From assembly GCA_017467805.1 (NCBI GenBank), contig JAFUKJ010000030.1:59656-123655 (forward strand): a DNA stretch of 64,000 bases, written 5' to 3'. The DNA comes from Lachnospiraceae bacterium (GTDB lineage: Bacteria > Bacillota > Clostridia > Lachnospirales > Lachnospiraceae). Below the pieces are notes generated by a model. The model made no database searches and was not told the origin of the DNA. It saw only the letters and a program-made list of their open reading frames with translations. This document shows, piece after piece, positions 27,602-37,250 of the stretch; within the stretch, counting starts at the first letter, position 1, and each line of letters begins with the position of its first letter. Made by a program: the position numbers and the translations under genes.

Positions 27602-28033
27602 ATGACGAATAAAACGCTTGGACAATACTTAAAAAATATCAGAAAATCATTTAATTATACACAGGAATTTGTCGCCTCTCAGCTGGATATATCCAGACAG
27701 GCATACTGTCATTATGAAAACGACAGAGCAATTCCAACTAATGATACCATTTATAATCTTGCATCACTATACAATGTTTCAGCAGAAATGCTCATAGAAT
27801 TATCATTACAAACGAATAACAGTACCTTTCGTGATGAGCCAGCTCCTTATAAAGCTGAGCTGGACAGTTTTCTGGAATATATGGACATGGATAATAACAA
27901 CGAACGATATAAGAATCTGACCAATCGTGAAAAACATGCCATCTATTACTTCAATAATATTTCAACAACAGACCAAGAAGAAGTACTTGAAATCATGCAA
28001 ATGAAACTACGCAGAAAGAACCGACCTATCTAA
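27602..28033 (+). CDS. XRE-family transcriptional regulator
   Basis: Cytoplasmic DNA-binding protein, 143 aa from the ATG at 27602, which follows AGAGGG; an upstream in-frame ATG at 27524 would add 26 unlikely hydrophobic residues. The XRE domain (about 7-60) reads LGQYLKNIRKSFNYTQEFVA, then LDISRQAYCHYENDRAIPTN. The C-terminal 70 residues are acidic and helical with no known effector domain. A terminator overlaps its stop codon, so the DUF2207 gene downstream is separately expressed. Confidence 0.88.
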   Translation: MTNKTLGQYLKNIRKSFNYTQEFVASQLDISRQAYCHYENDRAIPTNDTIYNLASLYNVSAEMLIELSLQTNNSTFRDEPAPYKAELDSFLEYMDMDNNNERYKNLTNREKHAIYYFNNISTTDQEEVLEIMQMKLRRKNRPI

Positions 28034-28061
28034 ATTAATTGATATGTTGGTTCTTTTTTAT
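28016..28061 (+). terminator. Terminator overlapping the XRE stop codon
   Basis: AAGAACCGAC (28016-28025) pairs with GTTGGTTCTT (28046-28055) with one G-T pair, followed by TTTTT. The first arm encodes the last residues of the regulator. Confidence 0.75.
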
Positions 28062-28064
28062 TCC

Positions 28065-28093
28065 TTTACACCCAATTCAAATTCTTATATACT
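28065..28093 (+). promoter_or_regulatory. Promoter of the DUF2207 gene
   Basis: -35 TTTACA (28065-28070) and -10 TATACT (28088-28093) have an ideal 17-bp spacer, 37 bp before the ATG at 28131 and just after the XRE terminator. Confidence 0.65.
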
Positions 28094-28130
28094 CAATTAT
28101 GTAAACAAATATACTGAGAGAGGAATACAA

Positions 28131-30206
28131 ATGAAAGCAAAAACTTTTATTGTCATTTGGATAGCCATATTTGCATTGATGATGCTTCCATTTCTTGCGG
28201 AATACTCCTATGTATTTGAAGAGATGAGCTTGAATCCGAATGATTATGCCAGAATAACGGATGTCGAATATAAGGCAGTCGTTGTTGATGAACCAGGAAG
28301 CGAAGGCAAGGTTGTGATAACAGAGCGTCTGACCTTTGATGTTCATGCCGCTTCCGAGTCCAATCTGTTCTGGGAATTGTGGAGAGACCTTCCTGAAGAT
28401 TATGTGGACGGCGTGAAGGTTGACTATCAGGTCAATTCCGTAAAGCAGATATTCGAAGACGGAACCGAATTAGTTTATGAAGAGAGTCCTAAGCTCTACT
28501 GGGACGATTACGATTACATCAGCTCCTACTACGGACCAGGCAAATGGTATCACAGTGAAGGTCCTTACGATGAAGCAGACGCACAGTATGAATGTGTCTT
28601 TTTCTATATAGATGGTGTCTACCGTGAAGAAATGGTCTTTGAAATCGAATATGAAATGCATAATGCTGCTCTGCGCTATAATGACTGTTCTGACCTGTAT
28701 CTGGCTTTATATTCAGGAAGTACGTGTAAGTATCTTGAATCCTTTAAGGCACAAATCCTTTTCCCAAATGAAGATATGCCAAGCCCTGGGAATTATGAGA
28801 TTTTTACCTATGGTACAAACTCGAACGTTTTCCCTGTGGAAAGGTCTGCTACCCTGAATCCCGGCTACTACACCTTCTCCTTTGAACTCAACGGGGAACG
28901 CTTACAGTTTAAGCCATATAATGAATACATAGAATTTGACCTCGTTGCCTACGGCGAAGATAAGCATATCTTTACCGAATATGCTCCATTAAATTTATAT
29001 TCATCTGATGATGTATTGGAAGAGATTTATGACGAGCAGAAGGAATACGCCTATGCACCCGCTACCTATATGGTTAAGAAAATGATTATTTTTATCGTAG
29101 CAATTGTTGTCAGTGTTCTGCTTATTATTTATGTGTTTAGAACAAATTCACGCATGAATAAGAAACATGTATTCTATAAACCTGCTATGGAACCGGAGTA
29201 TTTCAGAGATATTCCAAACGACTTAGACCCTAACTTTGCGGCAGCTTTAGTCTTTTGCAAGCATAAGCCGCCAAAGGACGATTCAGACGTTTATTCTGCA
29301 ATTCTGCTTAGCTTGGCACGCAAGGAATACATTGAGCTTCAGACATATAATATATATGATGTACAAATCACTGTTAAGAAAGCATCCGCTCCGTTAACTC
29401 CAGAGCAGATTACTCTTGGCGATGTAGGATTGATTGAAGATATAAAGACCTATGAACCACTTACTCCTTGTGAAGAATATTATTTTAACTTGATTCTTCG
29501 TCATGCAAGCAACAATACATTACTAATGAGTACCTTGCAGAGCAGAGTTTCTTCAGATTATGAGTATACGGATTCTTTTGTCAGAAATATTGAAAAGTCT
29601 ATTATAAATATCGGTGTAAGAGACGGTTATTTCCAGAAGGCGGATTATACTCAGCCAAAGAAGCAGTTGCAGTCCAAAGCAAAGGCTTTCTTAATTATAG
29701 GACTTCTGCTCCTCACAGTAGTCAATATTATTTCATATCAGACACGTATGGATTTAGCTTTTGGTGCTTACTTTATCTTAGGCATTGTCTTCATGACAGG
29801 CTCCTTCTATATGAAATCACTGTCCAAGAAATATGTATTGCTGACACAGTTTGGTGAGGACGAATATGCCAAGTGGAGAGGCTTATACAATTTCATGAAT
29901 AGTGAAACCCTGATAAGTGAGCGTACCTTTGTAGAATTGCCTATTTGGGAAAAATATCTGGTCTATGCAACCGCATTCGGACTTTCTGACAAAGTCAGCA
30001 AAGCTATCAGTATCAGATGTCCTGAGGCAGCTGCCAGTCCTGTACTTAGCAATAACTGTTATCGCTCTACCAGCTTTCATAGTTCTGGACGTTCCTTTAG
30101 AAGAGCTGTTCGTTCAGGTTCATCCATCGCCCGAAGCGGTGGTGGCGGCAGTTTCGGCTACGGTGGCGGTGGTCGAGGCGGCGGTGGCGGTGGTGGCGGT
30201 CACTAA
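28131..30206 (+). CDS. DUF2207 membrane protein with glycine-rich C-terminus
   Basis: Membrane protein of unknown function, 691 aa from the ATG at 28131, which follows GAGAGAGG; an upstream in-frame ATG lies inside the terminator/promoter region. Helix 1 at about 3-22 anchors an extracellular DUF2207 domain (about 40-305). A helix at about 320-340 (MIIFIVAIVVSVLLIIYVF) leads to a cytoplasmic domain, with two more helices near 535-580. The tail is almost pure Gly/Ser (SGGGGSFGYGGGG), a pattern shared with YgcG/TPM-type proteins. DUF2207 and LemA proteins often occur together; here LemA is 7 kb away. Confidence 0.85.
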   Translation: MKAKTFIVIWIAIFALMMLPFLAEYSYVFEEMSLNPNDYARITDVEYKAVVVDEPGSEGKVVITERLTFDVHAASESNLFWELWRDLPEDYVDGVKVDYQVNSVKQIFEDGTELVYEESPKLYWDDYDYISSYYGPGKWYHSEGPYDEADAQYECVFFYIDGVYREEMVFEIEYEMHNAALRYNDCSDLYLALYSGSTCKYLESFKAQILFPNEDMPSPGNYEIFTYGTNSNVFPVERSATLNPGYYTFSFELNGERLQFKPYNEYIEFDLVAYGEDKHIFTEYAPLNLYSSDDVLEEIYDEQKEYAYAPATYMVKKMIIFIVAIVVSVLLIIYVFRTNSRMNKKHVFYKPAMEPEYFRDIPNDLDPNFAAALVFCKHKPPKDDSDVYSAILLSLARKEYIELQTYNIYDVQITVKKASAPLTPEQITLGDVGLIEDIKTYEPLTPCEEYYFNLILRHASNNTLLMSTLQSRVSSDYEYTDSFVRNIEKSIINIGVRDGYFQKADYTQPKKQLQSKAKAFLIIGLLLLTVVNIISYQTRMDLAFGAYFILGIVFMTGSFYMKSLSKKYVLLTQFGEDEYAKWRGLYNFMNSETLISERTFVELPIWEKYLVYATAFGLSDKVSKAISIRCPEAAASPVLSNNCYRSTSFHSSGRSFRRAVRSGSSIARSGGGGSFGYGGGGRGGGGGGGGH

Positions 30207-30225
30207 CACAAAACGCATAAAAATA

Positions 30226-30266
30226 CCGATTCCAAATAATATCTATATCATTTGGAATCGGTTTTC
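30226..30266. terminator. Bidirectional terminator between DUF2207 and GH31 genes
   Basis: CCGATTCCAAAT (30226-30237) pairs with ATTTGGAATCGG (30250-30261); T-rich tails on both strands serve convergent genes. Confidence 0.85.
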
Positions 30267-30267
30267 T

Positions 30268-32670
30268 TTAGAATTCTTTTGCTGTAATAATCTCCATCAA
30301 AGCTCCATACAGATTTTCTTCCAATCCAATAGTACTCATTTCTGAGATGAGAATTGGAATTCGCTTTTCTTTCTTTATGAGATTAAATATCTGTTCTTTT
30401 AAAACAAAAGAGATTTCCGCTTGATTTAAAAACTCAAAGCAGCTCTCAAATACGCGATTTTCCTTTTGCAAGTATGCGATATCTATACTTATGCGTATTT
30501 CCTGACGGACTAAAACTTTCGGTATCTGTATCACAACCGCCTGTTTCTTAACATCATAAGAGGCAGAAGCTTTCACTTCCTTACCTGCTACCATAACAGT
30601 TACCCGCTCTTTTGCAGCCTGCTGAAAGCCTATCAGTTCTACAACATAACTTCTCATTTCAGGAATTAATTGCAAATTTCCGGCAGACGGATATATTACC
30701 AATTCTGCTTTCTCCTTTTCCTGATATTCCAGCTTTGTCTTGACGCAGTCATCTTTCTCATAAGCACACGTCTCATTGTCGTCTTCATATAACTCAAAGC
30801 TTCCATTTGCTCCTGCAAATACCTTCAAACGCAAGGATGTAGGATTCTTAATAGCTTCCACACTACTGATTTCATCTGTAAAAGGTAAAATAGCGCCTGC
30901 TTTGGCAAATACAGGAATGGAATTTAAATCGCGATATAAATCAATCATACGTCCGCCATCATACATCAAACCTGTATAAATGTCATACCATTTACCATCT
31001 GGAAGCCAGGCAGTTACCTTCGCACGATTAATTCCTGAAATTCGTTTGCTCGTAATCGGAGCAACTAATAACTCACTTCCAAACATAAACTGATTTTTTA
31101 CCATATACGCTGCAGGTTCTTCCGAGTAATCATAATACATTGGCGTTACCAGTGGCAAAGCTTCTTTATAGCTTCTGTAATTCATAGTATACAGATAAGG
31201 AATCATCTGATGACGCTGACGAAGTGCATCCCCCATGGCAGCTTCTGCTTCTTTCTTAAATCTCCAAGGTTCTTTTCCATTGAAATCACTGCAGGAGCTG
31301 TGTAGACGCATAATCGGAGAATAGATTCCATACTGTGCCCAACGTGCTTCCATCTCATCATCCTTATATCCCAGCATATGTCCACCAATATCGTGACTCC
31401 ACCAGCCATATCCTACATTGCTGGCTGTAGAAGTGAAGTATGGCTGAAAATCTAAAGATTCCCATGTCGTTATCGTATCACCTGAGAATCCAATAGGATA
31501 ACGATGGCTTCCAGGTCCCGCATATCTTGAAAATGTCATAGGACGTTTACCATTACGTTTACTATCCAAGAAATGAAAATGATTTAAAATCCATAAAGGA
31601 TCCAATCCTTCAATCTTAGTGTTAGTTCCCTGCTGCCAGTCAATCCACCAGAAATCAACGCCTTCTTCTTCTCTGGGATGATGTAAATATTTAAAATAAG
31701 CTTCCATAAAAACAGGATCTGCCAAATCACATAAAATCGGATCCTCATGTTCATAATCAATACCCAATTCCTTTGCCATTGGTACATACATTTCCTCATG
31801 CCCCTGCACACCACTAGCAGGATGTACATTCAAAGTTGTATGCATGCCACGACTATGAAGCTTATCTAAGAAACGTTTTGGGTTTGGAAAAAAGTCTTTG
31901 TTCCAGGTATATCCGGTCCAACCGCTTCCGTATTTGGGATCAATGTCTACCAAATGCCAGTCCATATCAATAAATGAAAACGTAAATTGAAGCTTTTCTT
32001 CATCAAATCGCTCCATAAATTCCATATAAGATTCTTCGGTATATTTATAATATCGGCTCCACCAGTTTCCCAATGCATACCTTGGAAGCATAGGTGTCTG
32101 ACCACAAAGATAATAGAAGTCCTTCAGCGCCTCTTTATAATCATGTCCGTATCCAAAGAAATATAAGTCTTTGACACCCTTTTTTCTCGGTTCAATCCAG
32201 CCATTATCCAACAATACCTGAGATTCGCTGTCATCCAGCAGAGAAAACCCCAGTCTTGATACCACTCCATGATCTAATGGAATTTCTCCATTTGCCTCAT
32301 CCAATGTTCTTGCAGTACCCCCTAAATCATGAATTTCTTCTCCATAATGCCAGATACTGTGATAAACGCTGATATTTCCTTTTACCTCAATGCTTAATCC
32401 ATGGGATGAGAATTCTTTCTCATTATAAATCAGATGAATTCTTGAGGTATGTATTTCAATTCCGCTTTCTGTATGCAAAACGCGATAATTACACTCTGGA
32501 AAATCTCTAAAGAAAGCCAATTTTGTAGCACGATCTTCAAATATCTGATCTTCTGAATATTCCAGACGAATTAAACCTTCTGTCAAAACCGTAATACGAT
32601 ATTTATCGCCCAACACAATATTAGATGTCTGTGCCTTCGGACGGGTCTGTACGCGATATATTTCCTGCAT
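30268..32670 (-). CDS. Alpha-glucosidase-type glycoside hydrolase, GH31
   Basis: Cytoplasmic exo-acting alpha-glycosidase, 800 aa, no signal peptide. The catalytic barrel has FIDMDWHLVDIDPKYGSGWT (about 234-253), the nucleophile motif DFWWIDWQQG (Asp344) and the acid/base motif GFSGDTITTW (Asp398). HDIGGHMLG and the C-terminal beta-sandwich domains are also present. GH31 includes alpha-glucosidases and alpha-xylosidases; the WIDWQQG form fits the glucosidase side, but specificity is not proven. It is last in an operon with a CUT1 binding protein and two permeases, so it likely degrades the imported oligosaccharide. Confidence 0.92.
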   Translation of the reverse strand: MQEIYRVQTRPKAQTSNIVLGDKYRITVLTEGLIRLEYSEDQIFEDRATKLAFFRDFPECNYRVLHTESGIEIHTSRIHLIYNEKEFSSHGLSIEVKGNISVYHSIWHYGEEIHDLGGTARTLDEANGEIPLDHGVVSRLGFSLLDDSESQVLLDNGWIEPRKKGVKDLYFFGYGHDYKEALKDFYYLCGQTPMLPRYALGNWWSRYYKYTEESYMEFMERFDEEKLQFTFSFIDMDWHLVDIDPKYGSGWTGYTWNKDFFPNPKRFLDKLHSRGMHTTLNVHPASGVQGHEEMYVPMAKELGIDYEHEDPILCDLADPVFMEAYFKYLHHPREEEGVDFWWIDWQQGTNTKIEGLDPLWILNHFHFLDSKRNGKRPMTFSRYAGPGSHRYPIGFSGDTITTWESLDFQPYFTSTASNVGYGWWSHDIGGHMLGYKDDEMEARWAQYGIYSPIMRLHSSCSDFNGKEPWRFKKEAEAAMGDALRQRHQMIPYLYTMNYRSYKEALPLVTPMYYDYSEEPAAYMVKNQFMFGSELLVAPITSKRISGINRAKVTAWLPDGKWYDIYTGLMYDGGRMIDLYRDLNSIPVFAKAGAILPFTDEISSVEAIKNPTSLRLKVFAGANGSFELYEDDNETCAYEKDDCVKTKLEYQEKEKAELVIYPSAGNLQLIPEMRSYVVELIGFQQAAKERVTVMVAGKEVKASASYDVKKQAVVIQIPKVLVRQEIRISIDIAYLQKENRVFESCFEFLNQAEISFVLKEQIFNLIKKEKRIPILISEMSTIGLEENLYGALMEIITAKEF

Positions 32671-32694
32671 ATGATTCCATTCCTCCTAATAATT

Positions 32695-33516
32695 TTATCC
32701 TTTAACCGCAGACGCGGCAATTCCTGCGATAAACTGTTTTTGGAATATCAGATAGATAACCAAAACAGGAATAATTGAAATTGCTGTAGCTGCAAATAAC
32801 GCACCATAATCTGTAGAATATTGCCCATTAAACATCTTTAATCCTACTGCCAAAAGCTGTTTTTCCTTTGTGTTAATTACCAAATATGGCCACAAATAAT
32901 CTTCCCACGACCACAGAAACTGGAAGATTGCAATACTGAAAATGCCGTTTTTAGCCATCGGTAATACAATACGATGGAAGATATAATATTCATTGGCACC
33001 ATCAATTCTGGCAGCCTCCAGAATTTCATCCGGCAACGTAGCTATATGCTGTTTCATATTAAAAATACCAAATCCGCTGAACATAGCAGGTATAATCAAT
33101 GCCTTATAGCTATCCATCCAACCGAACTCCTGAATCATGGTGTATTTTGGAATAATCGTGACACACCATGGAATCATCATTGTTGCCAGAACAAAGCCAA
33201 ACAACAGATTTCTTCCTTTAAATTTATATTTGCTTAATACAAATCCGCATATTGTACTGGTATAAGCCACTAGTATAGTAATTGCAATCGTTACAAATAA
33301 ACTGTTTGCAAAGAAACGTAGAAAATTAAAACGCTCATTCATATTGATGTAATTATCAATCGTAAACACCTGTGGCAGTAAATGCTGCTCTAATGCCATA
33401 ATCTCACTGTTTTGCTTAAAGGATGAGCATACCATCCATACAAAAGGATATACCGTAATGATTCCTACAAGAATAAGAACGACATTCAATATAATGCTGT
33501 TTATTTTTCTTTTCAT
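32695..33516 (-). CDS. Carbohydrate ABC transporter permease, MalG type
   Basis: Second inner-membrane subunit of a CUT1 sugar importer, 273 aa with six predicted helices. The EAA loop that docks the ATPase reads EAARIDGANEYYIFHRIVLP (about 187-206). The N-terminal TVYPFVWMVCSSFK and C-terminal QKQFIAGIAASAVKG are family hallmarks. It lies 12 bp after the MalF-type gene and 24 bp before the GH31 gene. No ATPase gene is in the operon, so a shared MsmK-type ATPase elsewhere is expected. Confidence 0.94.
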   Translation of the reverse strand: MKRKINSIILNVVLILVGIITVYPFVWMVCSSFKQNSEIMALEQHLLPQVFTIDNYINMNERFNFLRFFANSLFVTIAITILVAYTSTICGFVLSKYKFKGRNLLFGFVLATMMIPWCVTIIPKYTMIQEFGWMDSYKALIIPAMFSGFGIFNMKQHIATLPDEILEAARIDGANEYYIFHRIVLPMAKNGIFSIAIFQFLWSWEDYLWPYLVINTKEKQLLAVGLKMFNGQYSTDYGALFAATAISIIPVLVIYLIFQKQFIAGIAASAVKG

Positions 33517-33528
33517 AACAAACTCCTC

Positions 33529-34407
33529 CTATTCTTTTGTTCCGGAAACACGGAATGATAACCAAGTAAACACAGCTGTAATTACAAACAATACAAAGGA
33601 TAATGCTGATGCATAACCAAAATTATATTTAACAAATGCCTCATCATAGATGATGTAAGAAGCCAAATATGTAGTGGTGCCAGGTCCACCTTCTGTCATA
33701 ATCAGAATCTGAACATAAGCCTGAATATAAGAAATAATAGAAGTAATAATTACAAACAAGGTCATAGGCTTTAATAAAGGTAATGTGATATAGCGGAATG
33801 TTTGCCATGCACTTGCGCCATCAACCTTTGCCGCTTCTAAAGCATCTGTAGGAAGAGAATAGAGACCTGCCATATACATGACAACTGCATAACCAAAATC
33901 CTTCCAGATTGTCATTATCATCACTGCTAATAAGGCAGTTTTCGGATTCATCAGCCAGTTTATGTCCAAACCCAAAAGCTGATTAATCGTACCAAGCTGT
34001 GGATTATACATAAACTTCCATACAAATGCCACTGCAACCATCGGTGTTACAACAGGCATATAATAAACTGCACGAAAGAAGCTTTTATATTTCACGATTG
34101 AAGAGTAAATCGCATAAGCGATTGCCAAACCTAAACAAACGCGGAAAATAATTACTACAACAGAAAAAATTAATGTATTGAGCATAGATGTCCAGAATAA
34201 CTCACTGGAAAATACATTGATATAATTTTTCAGACCTAAGAAATTGTAAGTTCCGCTTAATGGATTCCACTCATGAAAGCTCCCCACAAAAGCAATACCA
34301 ATGGGGATAATGAGGAAAACAGTAAAAAAGATAACCATTGCAATCACCACAATATTGCGGAGAATAATTTCACTTTTACTTTGTAGCGGATGTGATTTTT
34401 TAAACAT
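33529..34407 (-). CDS. Carbohydrate ABC transporter permease, MalF type
   Basis: First inner-membrane subunit of the CUT1 importer, 292 aa, six helices. The EAA loop is EAAKVDGASAWQTFRYITLP (about 198-217). Segments SFHEWNPLSGTYNFLGLKNY and VYYMPVVTPMVAVAFVWKFM match MalF/UgpA-like permeases. GGGAGGA ribosome site. It follows the binding protein gene after 87 bp and pairs with the MalG-type permease. Confidence 0.94.
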   Translation of the reverse strand: MFKKSHPLQSKSEIILRNIVVIAMVIFFTVFLIIPIGIAFVGSFHEWNPLSGTYNFLGLKNYINVFSSELFWTSMLNTLIFSVVVIIFRVCLGLAIAYAIYSSIVKYKSFFRAVYYMPVVTPMVAVAFVWKFMYNPQLGTINQLLGLDINWLMNPKTALLAVMIMTIWKDFGYAVVMYMAGLYSLPTDALEAAKVDGASAWQTFRYITLPLLKPMTLFVIITSIISYIQAYVQILIMTEGGPGTTTYLASYIIYDEAFVKYNFGYASALSFVLFVITAVFTWLSFRVSGTKE

Positions 34408-34494
34408 AATAATCCTCCCTCTATATAACAGGAATGCCGGAAATTCGCACCTCCGGCACCCCGTTTGTCAATTCATTTCTCATTCATTTGAGAA

Positions 34495-35862
34495 TTATTC
34501 AGCATGTGCATAGAGATTTTCTACAGAAGTAAATGTACTGTTTTCCATATCTCTAATAATATTTTCCTGTGCTTCGTTCAACGCAGTATCAATATCTACT
34601 CCATTATAGAAAATGTCCTGTCCTGCTTTTTTCAAAGATGTTTCCATCGTAGACGGCATTGAACCCGGCCAAATATAGCGGTCAATATGCTCTGCCAACA
34701 CTGCCAGTGATGGATTTTCTAATATCTTCTCATTATCTGCAAGAGATTTTTTAGCAGGGAATGTACTCATAGCCAGATTAAACTCTATCTGAATCTCATC
34801 ATTTGCAAGGAAATACTTAATAAAATCCTGAGCAACTGCCTGTTGATCAGCAGGTGCATTCTTGTTTACACCAAATGTGGATTCACCATTATAACGATTG
34901 TACGCATATGGATTTTCATCAAATGTAGGAATCTCAAATACACCAAAATCAATATTACTCCATGTTGTTTGTAAGGTATTGTAATAGTGTCCCCATTGAA
35001 TAACCATTGCAGATTGTCCCTGACCAAAGCTGTCAGCGCCCTTTTCGCCAAAGTCCTTTGAACCAATTCCATCTACTTCATACATATCAACCAGCATCTG
35101 CATAACCTGTTTCATAGCTTCAGAGTTGACATTTGGAGTTCTTCCGTCTTCTAGAAACAGATTTGTACCTAACTGATAATTCAGACCCAACAAATAGTTC
35201 TGATGAAAGTCATCATTGAAATTCAAACCTGCCTGAATCAGTCTATCTCCATCTTTGATTGTCAGCTTCTTTGCAACTTCTCGCATCTCATCCCATGTTT
35301 TAGGAATATCCTCTTCTGTAAGTCCTGCAGCTGCCCACATTTCTTTGTTATAATAAACAGTACCTGTCATCATACCATAATCAATGTAATAAACCTCTCC
35401 ATCAATTACATGAGCATCTACACCTGTGAAGTCTGCCTGCAAATCTTCTAGCGGAATTTCTAACGGAGCCATGTAGTTAATCAGATTTTCATGATAACTA
35501 TTATGTACATTGAAAATTGCTGGTCCATTTTGTCCATTTAATGAAAGAGGCAATTTTGTCCAGTAATCTTCCCATGGGTTATTTACCAATTTGATTGTTA
35601 CATTTGGATGAATTGCTGTATAACCATCAATTACCTGTTGAAATAAATCATCACTGCCCCACTCCCAAAGCTCAATCGTAATATCTTTTCCATCGTTGAT
35701 TTCCACCACTGGATCATATTTAATCGTATCGCCAAAAGGTTCTGTAGGAACTTCAACATTTGTTTTACCCGCTGTGCCTGTTGTTGTACTTGAACCACAT
35801 CCAACCAGACCTGATACTGCCAAAGAAACCACCAACAACATTGCAACAATTTTTTTCTTCAT
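34495..35862 (-). CDS. Sugar ABC transporter substrate-binding lipoprotein
   Basis: Extracellular binding protein of the CUT1 importer, 455 aa, lipid-anchored: the signal peptide ends in the lipobox LVGC (Cys22) followed by a short Ser/Thr/Gly linker. The family pattern is visible in ITIELWEWGSDDLFQQVIDG, MMTGTVYYNKEMWAAAGLTE and FDENPYAYNRYNGESTFGVN. It is the first gene of the operon 35862-30268 and is divergent from a LacI-type regulator across palindromic sites. The GH31 gene downstream suggests an alpha-glucoside or xyloside ligand (inferred). Confidence 0.94.
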   Translation of the reverse strand: MKKKIVAMLLVVSLAVSGLVGCGSSTTTGTAGKTNVEVPTEPFGDTIKYDPVVEINDGKDITIELWEWGSDDLFQQVIDGYTAIHPNVTIKLVNNPWEDYWTKLPLSLNGQNGPAIFNVHNSYHENLINYMAPLEIPLEDLQADFTGVDAHVIDGEVYYIDYGMMTGTVYYNKEMWAAAGLTEEDIPKTWDEMREVAKKLTIKDGDRLIQAGLNFNDDFHQNYLLGLNYQLGTNLFLEDGRTPNVNSEAMKQVMQMLVDMYEVDGIGSKDFGEKGADSFGQGQSAMVIQWGHYYNTLQTTWSNIDFGVFEIPTFDENPYAYNRYNGESTFGVNKNAPADQQAVAQDFIKYFLANDEIQIEFNLAMSTFPAKKSLADNEKILENPSLAVLAEHIDRYIWPGSMPSTMETSLKKAGQDIFYNGVDIDTALNEAQENIIRDMENSTFTSVENLYAHAE

Positions 35863-35907
35863 ATTAGACCCCTCCCTATAATATGCGTATACATTTATCT
35901 GATTTAG

Positions 35908-35957
35908 TTTAGCGCTAAATCTAATTTTAGATTAGCATATCGCATAATCATTGTCAA
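35908..35957 (-). promoter_or_regulatory. Promoter and palindromic operator of the sugar ABC/GH31 operon
   Basis: On the minus strand a -35 TTGACA (35952-35957) and a -10 TAATCT (35929-35934) are 17 bp apart. Overlapping and following the -10 are two inverted repeats: AATCTAA/TTAGATT (35918-35933, 2-bp spacer) and the perfect 12-bp palindrome TTTAGCGCTAAA (35908-35919), whose central CG is typical of LacI-family operators. Position over the start site fits repression by the divergent LacI-type protein. Confidence 0.65.
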
Positions 35958-36102
35958 CAATATTGTTATTTTTTTAATTATTACACATTTATGTAACTGT
36001 GTATTTGTGCATTTTCACTATTTTATATTTTGTTTATTGATATTTAAAATAATAAAGAATATAATTGTTTTAAAGAAAGGTTTAATTAAACTAGGTTTGG
36101 TG

Positions 36103-37128
36103 ATGAATATGACTTTAAAAGATATAGCAGAAAAAGCCGGCGTTAGTATGATGACAGTTTCCAATGTAATCAATGGAAAACATAATCGTGTGTCTGCCCA
36201 AACAATTGAAAAAGTAAATCAGATTATAAAAGAATGTGATTATGTTCCTAATTTGAGTGCGCGAAGCTTAACGAGCAAAACCTCAAATATTATTGGAATC
36301 ATTATCTCTGTTACTAAACAGGAGAATGAAGAATCTTATCTGGAAAATCCATATGTAAGCACCATGATTGGCGCTATTGAGCGTGAGCTACGCTATAATG
36401 GATATTATACGATGGTGCGCTCTGTAACACAAAAGGAAGACCTGAATCTTCTTCTTAGGAACTGGAATGTTAACGGTATTATTTTTCTTTATCCTGATAG
36501 TGATAATCTTTTCCATGATTTTTTATCTGCCGCACCATGTCCCATTGCAATATTTGATAATTACAAAAATTATGATGGAGTTATTAATGTATGCTCGGAT
36601 GATGATAAGGGACTTTATCTTTCTACTAAATACGCTATTAATCACGGACATTCCAACATTGCTTTTGTCGCTGACTATGAAGGAAACCCTCTGCTTACAG
36701 AACGTTTAAATGGATATAAACGTGCATTAGAAGAAAATAACATTCCATTTCGTCCGGAATATGTATTCAGTCATTCTCCAAATTACGAAGGCGGTATTGC
36801 TGCCGGGAAAAAAATTGCTTCTTTTTCGGGTGCTATCACTGCGGTTGTTACTACAGCAGACATTTGTGCTGCGGGTATTATAGAAGGTGCACGTTTAAGC
36901 GGGCTTCGTATTCCAATTGACCTATCAGTAGTAGGGTATGATAATTTGCAATTATGCCAGTTTACCTCTCCAAAATTAACATCTGTTTCTCAAAATGTAC
37001 GCCAAAAAGCATTACTTGCCACACGGCTATTATTGGAGCAAATTCGTACTGGAGAGTTTCCTGCTTCTCCCCATGTAGTTATGGATGTAGAAATTGTGGA
37101 ACGTCAATCTGTAATTTCATTATTTTAA
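36103..37128 (+). CDS. LacI-family transcriptional regulator of the sugar ABC/GH31 operon
   Basis: Sugar-responsive repressor, 341 aa from the ATG at 36103; an ATG two codons later (36109) is also possible, while the in-frame ATG at 36007 would add 32 improbable residues. The HTH is MTLKDIAEKAGVSMMTVSNV and the canonical hinge YVPNLSARSLTSK is intact. The effector-binding domain runs to the end with VTTADICAAGIIEGA and VVGYDNLQLCQFTSPKLTSV. It is divergent from the binding protein gene and shares the palindromic intergenic region. The effector is presumably the transported sugar or a product of it. Confidence 0.93.
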   Translation: MNMTLKDIAEKAGVSMMTVSNVINGKHNRVSAQTIEKVNQIIKECDYVPNLSARSLTSKTSNIIGIIISVTKQENEESYLENPYVSTMIGAIERELRYNGYYTMVRSVTQKEDLNLLLRNWNVNGIIFLYPDSDNLFHDFLSAAPCPIAIFDNYKNYDGVINVCSDDDKGLYLSTKYAINHGHSNIAFVADYEGNPLLTERLNGYKRALEENNIPFRPEYVFSHSPNYEGGIAAGKKIASFSGAITAVVTTADICAAGIIEGARLSGLRIPIDLSVVGYDNLQLCQFTSPKLTSVSQNVRQKALLATRLLLEQIRTGEFPASPHVVMDVEIVERQSVISLF

Positions 37129-37152
37129 ATCAAAAGAATGCACATACAATAA

Positions 37153-37226
37153 AATCCCCTGTCATTGATATGTCCCATTCTTACTGGATATCCAGTCAAG
37201 AAAGAGCATATCAATGACAGGGGATT
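37153..37226. repeat. Long two-tier inverted repeat, probable bidirectional terminator
   Basis: A perfect 20-bp stem (37153-37172 with 37207-37226; arms begin AATCCCCTGTC) encloses a second hairpin TTCTT-ACTGG / CCAGT-c-AAGAA (37178-37202). A short T-rich tail follows. It lies between convergent genes, so termination is the likely role. The stem is unusually long compared with other terminators in the window. Confidence 0.7.
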
Positions 37227-37250
37227 CTTATTCACTATCTTATGATTATA

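Noticed and set aside
30130-30205. GGT/GGC tandem repeat as a separate repeat element
   Set aside because: It is the coding sequence of the Gly/Ser-rich tail of the DUF2207 protein, common in that family.
36007-36102. Extended N-terminus for the second LacI regulator
   Set aside because: The added 32 residues are AT-rich hydrophobic sequence without a ribosome site, and LacI proteins begin just before the HTH.
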